From positions 1 to 64,000 of the forward strand of contig NZ_JAABNP010000008.1 in assembly GCF_009928485.1 (NCBI RefSeq): a stretch of DNA of 64,000 nucleotides. The letters are read 5' to 3'. Within the stretch, counting starts at the first letter, position 1; each line of letters begins with the position of its first letter. A program made the translations under genes and the position numbers. This document shows positions 45,910 to 52,975 of this stretch, piece after piece. The notes beneath the pieces are model-generated. The model was not told the DNA's origin. It saw nothing but the letters and a program-made list of their open reading frames with translations, and made no database searches. Origin of the DNA: Clostridium sp. C2-6-12 (GTDB lineage: Bacteria > Bacillota > Clostridia > Clostridiales > Clostridiaceae).

Positions 45910-46107
45910 TCAGCCACCTCCTACAAAACTTACAACTTCAATAACATCACCATCAGTTAATATTTTTTCTACGTATTGAGCTTTAGGTATAATAGCCCCA
46001 TTACATTCAACAGCAACTAAAGGAATTTTATATCCTTCTCTTACAAGATAATCAGCTAAGCTTAAATTATCTGCATTGCCTACTTTACTGCCATTAACGT
46101 ATATCAT
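45910..46107 (-). CDS. thiS: Sulfur carrier protein ThiS
   Basis: The 65-residue ubiquitin-like protein begins MIYVNGSKV and ends SFVGGG, so the C-terminal Gly-Gly for thiocarboxylate formation is present (with one more Gly). GGAGGTGGGG precedes ATG by 5-9 bases. The bases that encode the Gly tail, GGAGGTGGC, also form the ribosome binding site of thiF. Confidence 0.93.
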   Translation of the reverse strand: MIYVNGSKVGNADNLSLADYLVREGYKIPLVAVECNGAIIPKAQYVEKILTDGDVIEVVSFVGGG

Positions 46108-46131
46108 AACCCCACCTCCTAAAATTTGGAT

Positions 46132-46192
46132 GCAACAAAAAAGGTCACACGAAGACTTACACCCATGGTGGTGTACCCCTTCGTGTGACCTT
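46132..46192 (-). terminator. Leader hairpin/attenuator of the thi operon
   Basis: AAAGGTCACACGAAG pairs perfectly with CTTCGTGTGACCTTT. An inner TACACC/GGTGTA helix lengthens the hairpin, and TTTT follows on the minus strand. It sits between the promoter (46212-46240) and thiS. A full terminator here would block the operon unless relieved, so attenuation is likely. No aptamer precedes it. Confidence 0.75.
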
Positions 46193-46211
46193 TGTCATCA
46201 CTCTGCTTAAT

Positions 46212-46240
46212 ATTGTAACAACATTGGGATATGATGTCAA
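46212..46240 (-). promoter_or_regulatory. Promoter of the thi operon
   Basis: On the minus strand TTGACA (46235-46240) and TACAAT (46212-46217) are 17 bases apart, a near-consensus promoter. The predicted start is only about 12 bases before the leader hairpin. Confidence 0.8.
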
Positions 46241-46260
46241 TATTGTTTTTATTCCAGTAA

Positions 46261-46635
46261 TCAATTCTTCTTTAATAAAGTCTTTACTGTTCGTTTTACC
46301 ACATCAAAAAAACTTAATGAATTAACCATGTGATCTGGATCCACATAATTTCGAATAACACGAAGTACCTTTTTAGGATCTTTAGAAGAAAAAGTATATG
46401 TACCATTTTTCTTTGTACGTATCGCATATCTTGGAATCCACTTTCCTTTAAACAATACAGATGCAATGACATAGTCAACTTCTTCCCAAGGTATTTGTAT
46501 AAATTTTCGAGAATCACGAGAATTATAGAACTCAAAACCTTTGTCACCAATCATGATTTTACCATAATCTGAAAGTCCAGTAAAAGCTGTTGCATCAATT
46601 ACCAAATCCACCTTTGTATTAAGTGATTGAACCAT
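46261..46635 (-). CDS. manO: DUF956 family protein (ManO), mannose PTS-associated
   Basis: The 124-residue protein follows DUF956 with DLVIDATAFTGLSDYGKIMI, IQIPWEEVDYVIASV and IRTKKNGTYTFSSKDPKK. These proteins are encoded with mannose-family PTS genes and are proposed regulators of them. It lies 388 bases behind the IID gene and a terminator, so it may be partly separately expressed. AGAGG precedes ATG by about 8 bases. Confidence 0.88.
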   Translation of the reverse strand: MVQSLNTKVDLVIDATAFTGLSDYGKIMIGDKGFEFYNSRDSRKFIQIPWEEVDYVIASVLFKGKWIPRYAIRTKKNGTYTFSSKDPKKVLRVIRNYVDPDHMVNSLSFFDVVKRTVKTLLKKN

Positions 46636-46983
46636 TCGACCTACCTCTTTTCTCTATGTATATTGTAATCTAAACATTATATCTCTAATAATTAAATTTA
46701 AAGAAATTCCGTAGGAAAAGTGAATGTCCAAAAAATGATGCTCCAAATTTTATATTTGGTAAGTAGAATTTTCTATTTAGAGCTTTTATATTTGGAAACA
46801 TGAACTTTCTCCTTGGATCCTTCATCATTCGTTGTTAATTGTTAATTGAAATAAATATTTATCTTAATTATATATTTTTTATATATTTATATCAATTGTT
46901 CAAAAGTCTATCAAAGTTACACGTATTTCATAAACTGAACCCATAGTTAGTATTATAAGTGATACTAGCACTATAGATGTTAA
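46636..46983. other. Intergenic stretch between manO and the PTS IID gene
   Basis: No gene seen. It holds short palindromes such as CCAAATTTTATATTTGG, the phrase AAATTCCGTAGGAAAAGTGA, and a TTGTTAATTGTTAATTG tract like that near 4540. These look like worn intergenic repeats. A manO promoter may also be here, but none stands out. Confidence 0.5.
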
Positions 46984-46984
46984 C

Positions 46985-47011
46985 AAAAGCCCAGGCTAAA
47001 AAGCCTAGGCT
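46985..47011 (-). terminator. Terminator of the mannose PTS operon
   Basis: AGCCTAGGCT pairs with AGCCCAGGCT with one mismatch around AAAA, followed on the minus strand by TTTTGTT, 13 bases beyond the IID stop. Confidence 0.8.
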
Positions 47012-47023
47012 AATTAAAATAAA

Positions 47024-47935
47024 TTACATTAAACCAATTAAGTGGAAAATAATACCGATTGCGAATAATCCAAGAATAATCACAATTGGAGATACTTTTC
47101 TCTTAAGTAACCACATACAAAGTAATGTAATCAATAATCCTGTAAGTCCAGGAATTAATGAATCTAAGTTATTTTGTAGTGTTGTAACCTTAGTATCAGT
47201 TAATGCCATACCAGCTCCTTGTTGCAGTAGAGCTTGCTTTATACCTTCTGCTCCTTGAGGAAGTTTGCTCCAATCAATGAAAGCACCTTCACTTAACTTG
47301 ACAGATGATACTACTGGTGCAAATTTAACAGATACCCATCTGTTAACTAATGATCCTAATATAAACATACCAAGGATTGATGATCCTTTTGTAATATCTT
47401 GAAGCATATTACCTGATAAGTCATCACTAATACGAGAACCTGCTTTGAAACCAAACTCTTGTGTATACCATGTAAATGCCATACGTATAAGATTCCAAGC
47501 AAGGAAAAATATAATTGGTCCAAGAATGTTACCACTTAAAGCAAGTGAAGCACCTAATGCTCCTAAAATTGGTCTTACAGTAAACCAGAAAACTGGATCT
47601 CCAATACCTGCTAAAGGTCCCATCATACCAACTTTAACACCTTGAATAGTTACATCATCAATTGCCATACCATTTGCACGTTCTTCTTCTAAGGCTAATG
47701 TTACACCAATAATTGGTGAAGCTACATATGGGTGAGTATTAAAGAACTCTAAGTGACGTTCTAAAGCAGCAGCTCTATCTTCTTTAGTCTTATATAATTT
47801 TTTGATTGCTGGGATCATTGCAAATGCCCAACCACCATTTTGCATTCTTTCATAGTTCCAAGAACCTTGAAGGAAAAATGAACGGAACCAAACAGAAATA
47901 CGGTCTCTTTTACTTAATTTTAATTCTTTTGACAT
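47024..47935 (-). CDS. manZ: PTS mannose family transporter subunit IID
   Basis: IID is one of the two membrane subunits of the mannose-type phosphotransferase system. The 303-residue protein has FFLQGSWNYERMQNGGWAFA near the start, MGPLAGIGDPVFWFTVRPI and a C-terminal helix. GGAGG is 8-9 bases before ATG. It follows IIC after 19 bases. Confidence 0.94.
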   Translation of the reverse strand: MSKELKLSKRDRISVWFRSFFLQGSWNYERMQNGGWAFAMIPAIKKLYKTKEDRAAALERHLEFFNTHPYVASPIIGVTLALEEERANGMAIDDVTIQGVKVGMMGPLAGIGDPVFWFTVRPILGALGASLALSGNILGPIIFFLAWNLIRMAFTWYTQEFGFKAGSRISDDLSGNMLQDITKGSSILGMFILGSLVNRWVSVKFAPVVSSVKLSEGAFIDWSKLPQGAEGIKQALLQQGAGMALTDTKVTTLQNNLDSLIPGLTGLLITLLCMWLLKRKVSPIVIILGLFAIGIIFHLIGLM

Positions 47936-47954
47936 TTTCGTTACCTCCCCCTTC

Positions 47955-48761
47955 TTAGTATCTATCGATTAGATCCCCTAAAGGATCGCCAGTATTTGAG
48001 CTTCCACTATTACCTGAACCGCCTACTTTGCTAAGTGCTAAGTAAATTAGTGCTACAGCTACACCTATTGCACCAAGTCCGATAAGTGTGATTTGTGAAA
48101 TAGTTGCTAATACAAAACCTATTGCAAAGAATGGCCATACTTCTTTTGTAGCCATCATGTTTATTACCATTGCATAACCAACAGCTACAACCATTCCACC
48201 ACCGATTGCTAAACCACCTGTTAACCAAGAAGGCATTGCACCAAGTAATGAACTGATTGGACCAGCACCGATTGCTAAAATTAAGCCTGCTGGAATTGCA
48301 ATACGTATACCTTGTAAACAAATAGCAGCTATTTGCCACATTTCAATAGCTTTAATATTTCCTTCTTTAGCAGCAGCATCCATAAAGTGTACAAATGCTG
48401 TAGCAATAGTACGGCAAATAATTGTTAATAATAAACCTGCAACTGCTAGAGGAACAGCAATAGCGATTGCTGGAGCAACTCCTGCTTCACCTTGCCCTCC
48501 AAGAACTAGAATAATTGCAGATGCAACAGCTGCAAGCGCAGCATCTGGTGCTACAGCTGCACCGATATTTGCCCAGCCTAAGGCCATAAGTTGAAGGCTA
48601 CCACCTAAGATTAAGCATGGTAGTAAATTCCCTGTAACTAAACCGATTAATGTACAAGCTACTAGTGGTTGATGGAATTGGAATTCATCCAAGATACCTT
48701 CTACACCAGCTAAAAATGCTATAAAAATGACTAATATAATTTGAACTATATTTAAAGTCAT
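47955..48761 (-). CDS. manY: PTS mannose family transporter subunit IIC
   Basis: The sugar channel subunit has about eight helices in 268 residues, with the family motif GIRIAIPAGLILAIGAG and, near the start, FQFHQPLVACTLIGLVTGN. The last 20 residues are Gly/Ser-rich and hydrophilic. GGAGGAG precedes ATG by 8-9 bases. Confidence 0.94.
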   Translation of the reverse strand: MTLNIVQIILVIFIAFLAGVEGILDEFQFHQPLVACTLIGLVTGNLLPCLILGGSLQLMALGWANIGAAVAPDAALAAVASAIILVLGGQGEAGVAPAIAIAVPLAVAGLLLTIICRTIATAFVHFMDAAAKEGNIKAIEMWQIAAICLQGIRIAIPAGLILAIGAGPISSLLGAMPSWLTGGLAIGGGMVVAVGYAMVINMMATKEVWPFFAIGFVLATISQITLIGLGAIGVAVALIYLALSKVGGSGNSGSSNTGDPLGDLIDRY

Positions 48762-48796
48762 GGTTATTACTCCTCCTTTTTCTCTAAATAATTAGA

Positions 48797-49774
48797 TTAT
48801 TTTATTTTGTTTAATTCTTCTTGTGCTTTTTTAAGTATTTCGTCCATATTTCCTTTTGAATCGTTTGGAACTTTACGAACATCAAAGTTAAGTCCAGCAT
48901 TTTTTAATTTATTGAATGTATCAATATCATCTTGATTAAAAGCAAGAACTTTGCTTGGCTGAACTTTTCCTATTGAGTGAGCCATTGAACCAACATTGAT
49001 TGTCTTTAATGGAATTCCACCTTCTACTGCTCTAAGCACATCCTGTGGGTTTTCAAAAAGAAGCATTGCACGTTGTCCTCCAAAATGCTGATCATCTTTT
49101 GCAAGTTTAATCATATGATCAACTGGAACAACATGAGCTTTAACCCCTGGAGGAGAAGCTTGAGTTATTAAATTCTTACGAAGTTGATCTTTTGCTACTG
49201 CATCTGACACAACAATAATTCTTGTAGGATTTACAGTTTTTGTCCAAGCAGTTGCTACTTGCCCATGAAGTAAACGAGAATCTACACGAGCTAAAACATA
49301 TTCGAAGGATCCAGGCGCACCTGCATTTGATTTCTCAGTTGAAGCAGTAGAAGCTTTACCAGCATCTTCTGGTTCTAGCGCTTCAGGCTTAACTTTAACT
49401 CCTTCTTTACCTGCATTTAAGATAAAAGCAGCGATTTCATGTGCAGAGTCCATTGAAAGACGTGCACCATAAGCTTCAATCAGCATTGGTAAATTCATAC
49501 CAGATACTATAGCCCATTTATCTTTGTGTTCTTCAAATAGAGCATTTGCTTGATTGAATGGTGTACCACCCCAAAGATCAACAAAGATTAAAACCTCATC
49601 TTGGTTGTCGAATGTTGCGATTGCGTCTTGCATTTTCGCTCTAATATCATCAGGTCCTTCACTCGGCATAAGCGTAACAGCTTTTACGTTTTCTTGTACT
49701 CCGAAAATCATATTACCTGATTGCATAATACCTGTAGCAAATTCTCCGTGACTAGCAAGAATAATTCCTACCAT
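48797..49774 (-). CDS. manX: PTS mannose family transporter subunit IIAB
   Basis: The IIA domain occupies residues 1-135 with the phosphorylated His in ILASHGEFATG. An Ala/Ser/Gly-rich linker is at 140-155. The IIB domain follows with its His in DSRLLHGQVATAW. The 325-residue fusion is usual in Firmicutes. It is the first gene of the operon, with a structured leader upstream. Confidence 0.94.
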   Translation of the reverse strand: MVGIILASHGEFATGIMQSGNMIFGVQENVKAVTLMPSEGPDDIRAKMQDAIATFDNQDEVLIFVDLWGGTPFNQANALFEEHKDKWAIVSGMNLPMLIEAYGARLSMDSAHEIAAFILNAGKEGVKVKPEALEPEDAGKASTASTEKSNAGAPGSFEYVLARVDSRLLHGQVATAWTKTVNPTRIIVVSDAVAKDQLRKNLITQASPPGVKAHVVPVDHMIKLAKDDQHFGGQRAMLLFENPQDVLRAVEGGIPLKTINVGSMAHSIGKVQPSKVLAFNQDDIDTFNKLKNAGLNFDVRKVPNDSKGNMDEILKKAQEELNKIK

Positions 49775-49812
49775 TTTGATACCTCCTATTTTTTATTTGT
49801 TACAAAAACAAA

Positions 49813-49982
49813 AGGCATAAGCATTAATAAACGAAATAAAATAATATATGTTTAGAATTCATCACAATATCTGTACAGTAAATTGAATCATAAATAGACA
49901 TGATAATACCGTATATGGCCGTACAAAACATGTGATATAACAAACAAATATTAAATTATTTTATTTACCTATGCTTATGCCT
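49813..49982 (-). promoter_or_regulatory. Long self-closing leader RNA of the mannose PTS operon
   Basis: AGGCATAAGCAT at its 5' end pairs perfectly with ATGCTTATGCCT at its 3' end (146 bases between), extended by AAATAAAATAAT with ATTATTTTATTT, and an inner ATCACA/TGTGAT. The 3' arm is followed by TTTTGTTTTTG, as in a terminator. The layout suggests a conditional leader terminator. It matches no riboswitch family I know. Confidence 0.5.
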
Positions 49983-50014
49983 GATCGAATCAGTAACATG
50001 CTAGATATTAGTAT

Positions 50015-50043
50015 TTTATAAAAGTCTACTTAGAAACTGTCAT
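50015..50043 (-). promoter_or_regulatory. Promoter of the mannose PTS operon
   Basis: ATGACA (50038-50043) and TATAAA (50015-50020) on the minus strand are 17 bases apart. No -24/-12 sigma-54 promoter is seen, although LevR/ManR control is common for this family. Confidence 0.55.
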
Positions 50044-50058
50044 TAAACGTTCCTATCT

Positions 50059-50072
50059 TGACTTCGTTTTCA
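50059..50072 (-). promoter_or_regulatory. Putative cre site (CcpA binding)
   Basis: TGAAAACGAAGTCA matches the consensus TGWAANCGNTNWCA at all but one of its specified positions. Its centre is about 57 bases upstream of the predicted start, a position that resembles CcpA-activated promoters. Confidence 0.6.
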
Positions 50073-50219
50073 TGATAGCACTTTTTTTGACATTATGCAA
50101 TACCTGTTTTTAAATTTTTTTTATTAATTTAAAATTAACTGCTAAATCATAGTAATTTAAGCAGTTAATTTTTTGTTAATAAGTTTTACTTTATATTTGG
50201 TGTGAATTTACTAAACAAC

Positions 50220-50933
50220 TTATTTCTTCAATTCATAAAGTCTTGGAAATAATATATTATTTTCTAAATGTATATGCTGAAATATATCTGATTCCATTTC
50301 CTCAAGTTTAACATAAGTTAATTTATAAGTATTACAGCCATCTGATGGAGCTTTAAAATCATTAGTCACTCTTCTTAATTCTTTTAGTATATCCCCTGCT
50401 CCAGTGTGCTCGTCTTGCAATTGATTAATTATATTTATTGCTTTATCTAAATCAACTTCATTAATACTTCTTAAATACTCCTTAATTGCTGGATATTGAG
50501 TTGTTTCTTCCTCTATTAAATGAGCATCCAATTCCATTTTTATTGTATGAAATAACTTGTGTACTTTTGAAAGTTCAGGATGATGCCCACCATGTACTCT
50601 CAATATTTTAGTTGTTAATTCACTTATTTTAGGTAAATTCTCGTAAAGATAAGCATGATGCACATTAACAATATGATCAACTAATTCATCCAAAGGTGCT
50701 TCTACCCAATTTCTATTATTTGCATAAAGATTATTTTGTAATTTATCATATGAAGTATTTATTTTTTCTAGTATTTCTGCTTCATTAACCCCTTGTTCAT
50801 TTATGGCTGTAATTAATGGTCTATCTCCACCACAACAAAAATCAATTTTATATTCTTTAAATATATCAGCAGCATTAGGAAACTTAGTTACTATCTCTCC
50901 AATTTTTTGATTACTATTAAATGTATTCATCAT
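50220..50933 (-). CDS. ric: Iron-sulfur cluster repair di-iron protein (Ric/ScdA)
   Basis: Ric repairs Fe-S clusters damaged by oxygen or nitric oxide. The N-terminal ScdA domain has IDFCCGGDRPL. The hemerythrin-like domain supplies di-iron ligands in DHIVNVHHAYL, VHGGHHPEL, HLIEEETTQYP, DEHTGAG and HIHLENNILFP. AGGAGG is 5-8 bases before ATG; the next codon is also ATG. The length, 237 residues, fits. A class II FNR-like site lies upstream. Confidence 0.93.
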   Translation of the reverse strand: MMNTFNSNQKIGEIVTKFPNAADIFKEYKIDFCCGGDRPLITAINEQGVNEAEILEKINTSYDKLQNNLYANNRNWVEAPLDELVDHIVNVHHAYLYENLPKISELTTKILRVHGGHHPELSKVHKLFHTIKMELDAHLIEEETTQYPAIKEYLRSINEVDLDKAINIINQLQDEHTGAGDILKELRRVTNDFKAPSDGCNTYKLTYVKLEEMESDIFQHIHLENNILFPRLYELKK

Positions 50934-50966
50934 TTATTCCTCCTCTAAGTTCTATCTTATGAATTT

Positions 50967-51009
50967 ATTATATTAGTAGTAGGATAATAAAGCTTTGATT
51001 CAAATCACA
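50967..51009 (-). promoter_or_regulatory. FNR/CRP-type activator site and -10 of ric
   Basis: TTGAT-TCAA-ATCAC (50995-51008) matches the FNR palindrome TTGATNNNNATCAA in 9 of 10 bases. A TATAAT lies at 50967-50972 on the minus strand with no -35. The predicted start is near 50960, so the palindrome is centred at -41.5, the class II activator position. The rest of the 329-base gap holds the hairpin at 51134. Confidence 0.6.
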
Positions 51010-51133
51010 TTTTAATATTTGTCTATAATTATTTTTCTATACCTTTTGGAGAGATGGAATCATTCTGCATTATTTTCATTATCAGCTTTGTAATTGTTTT
51101 GCTGTATGTCAATACCTACAACTATAAAATGTT

Positions 51134-51179
51134 AAAGGAATACTTGAAGCTTTATGTTGCTTCAAGTATTCCTTTTTTT
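51134..51179. terminator. Terminator hairpin downstream of the HAD gene
   Basis: AAAGGAATACTTGAAGC pairs with GCTTCAAGTATTCCTTT over 17 bases, loop of 8. The strongest T-run (TTTTTTT) is on the plus strand, yet no plus-strand gene precedes it; it probably serves the minus-strand HAD gene. Confidence 0.75.
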
Positions 51180-51262
51180 AATTATTTTATATTTTAAAAA
51201 ATTTATATGTTGATAATACTTAGTTCATCGTATTCTTCGGATAATTACCTCCATAAATAATA

Positions 51263-52000
51263 TTACTGATTCAAAATGTCTTTTATATCTTGCCAGTTTT
51301 CTGCTTTCAAATAAATCATATCACTTGTTGGTAAATCACGTTCACTATAATAACGATTGTACCATACAGGATATATACCTGCTCCACTAGCTCCTTTTAA
51401 GTCACAGATAACATCGTCTCCAATATGCCATGCATCTGCTGCTACGTTTCTTGCTTTCTGTAAAGCAATGTTAAATAGATGCTGTTTCGGTTTAATAAAT
51501 CCGTAATCGGCACTCGATATAATAAACTCCATATTATTATCTGGAAGAATTTCATCTAATCTACGCTTAATTATTTCCTCTTGAAACAGATTATTTGAAA
51601 TAATAGCAGTTCTAATATTCTGTTCACTTAAAAAGTTCAAAAAATCCTGTACTCCATCACAAGCAATATACTTATTGCTATGTTTCCAAAATAGCTCAGC
51701 AGCTTCTAAATAGGATATACTAAGTAATACACCATGCTTCTCAAGTAAATAACGCAATATAGTTGAAAATGGAAGTTCGATAGACAAGTCTAAGGCACCT
51801 TGCCTAGTATCAATGTGCAGTTCTTTTTTATATTCATAATACTCAGCTACTAACTTGTCTGATGTAATTTTTTCATCATTTCTTATTGCCTTTGCAAGTA
51901 TAGCCTTAAATCCGAAATCTTGATTATACTTTTCATTTTTCTCATTAACAACCAGAGTATTACCCCAATCGAAAAAAATAATTTTAGGTCTTTTTCTCAT
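51263..52000 (-). CDS. HAD-superfamily hydrolase
   Basis: The 245-residue protein has HAD motif I as FFDWGNTLV, motif II TAIISNN, motif III Lys in GFIKPKQHLF and motif IV HIGDDVICDLKGASGAG, all intact. Motif I has Asn where phosphatases often have the second Asp (DXXXT retained). GGAGG favours ATG 52000. The substrate is unknown. It is downstream of the deaminase gene on the same strand. Confidence 0.85.
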   Translation of the reverse strand: MRKRPKIIFFDWGNTLVVNEKNEKYNQDFGFKAILAKAIRNDEKITSDKLVAEYYEYKKELHIDTRQGALDLSIELPFSTILRYLLEKHGVLLSISYLEAAELFWKHSNKYIACDGVQDFLNFLSEQNIRTAIISNNLFQEEIIKRRLDEILPDNNMEFIISSADYGFIKPKQHLFNIALQKARNVAADAWHIGDDVICDLKGASGAGIYPVWYNRYYSERDLPTSDMIYLKAENWQDIKDILNQ

Positions 52001-52114
52001 CATATCCTCCAATAATTGCAATTTATCTACATAGCAATATGAATTCTCCTTGTTTCAAAATGAATATTGTAAATTAAACAATCTCATTTTTTATAACCCT
52101 TATAAACTAATAGG

Positions 52115-52639
52115 CTATTTATTCCTTTCATTTTCTGATTCTAATAACAGCTCTTCTAAAGGACGATAATTTCCGCCCCAATATTCAAAAGTGTGCATTC
52201 CTATATCTTCAAGAATGGGTCCTATCATTATTAGATTTATATCCATTTGCTTAAAAATGTTCAGATAGTCTGGTGTTTTACTTTCAAATGGAAGCAACTT
52301 AGCAAATGACTCATAGGATACACTGTATACTATATGGGTAATTCCCAATGAGAGAATTGCCATTAAACACCTTGTACATGGTGCACAACTTGTATATAGG
52401 ATACTATTTTTCAAAACTTCATCAGAATATTTATTAGCACATTTCTGAACTACATTAAATTCAGCATGTCCAAATAGTCCCCTAGCATAATTAGAAGTAT
52501 TTTCTGCAACTTCAAGTATAGTGTCCTTATGCACAAGTAGTGCACCAAAAGAATCATATCCTCTTTTACCAGCGTTTATAGCTAACTCATGACACTTACT
52601 TATATAAAATTCATGTTTATTAAAATCATTATTTTTCAT
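52115..52639 (-). CDS. Cytidine/guanine deaminase-family protein
   Basis: The zinc motifs HAE (FGHAEFNVV) and PCXXC (SCAPCTRCLMAIL) are intact in a 174-residue protein. Spacing and the C-terminal stretch ENERNK resemble nucleobase deaminases, but the substrate is not determinable. AAAGGAG favours ATG 52639; an in-frame start at 52714 adds an unsupported tail. It may be cotranscribed with the HAD gene (114 bases apart). Confidence 0.8.
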   Translation of the reverse strand: MKNNDFNKHEFYISKCHELAINAGKRGYDSFGALLVHKDTILEVAENTSNYARGLFGHAEFNVVQKCANKYSDEVLKNSILYTSCAPCTRCLMAILSLGITHIVYSVSYESFAKLLPFESKTPDYLNIFKQMDINLIMIGPILEDIGMHTFEYWGGNYRPLEELLLESENERNK

Positions 52640-52709
52640 TATTGATATTCTCCTTTGATATGTTAATCTTTTTAAACTCAACCAATTTAATGGGGATAAA
52701 AGAATAACA

Positions 52710-52754
52710 CGCAAAGTGATAATATATGTTATATTAATATCTCAGGCGTGTTAC
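52710..52754. repeat. Nested inverted repeat upstream of the deaminase gene
   Basis: TAACACGC pairs with GCGTGTTA, and inside it GATAATATA with TATATTAATATC. It lies where a promoter or operator would be. The rest of the gap 52640-52975 has no visible gene. Confidence 0.5.
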
Positions 52755-52975
52755 TCAAAAACCACCCTTAATACACTGCTCTTTTGGCTTATCATAAAAA
52801 CACTTCCTTTCATTACATAATATAGTAATTATACCATATAAATCTTTAAATTATAATTAGAAAACTACCTTTTGATTCAACAATTATTTATTTCATCATG
52901 TTTACCTTTGTATAACAATTATTTACCATAGAAAACTATAATATATTACTATCCTGGTTTGTAAGCTGTTTATCT

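Noticed and set aside
44892..46260. TPP riboswitch for the thi genes
   Set aside because: Neither the CTGAGA box nor the ACCTGATCTGG box of the aptamer occurs on the minus strand in either leader region.
49775..50219. Sigma-54 promoter for the mannose PTS
   Set aside because: No TGGCAC-N5-TTGC pattern exists on the minus strand; a sigma-A-like promoter is present instead.
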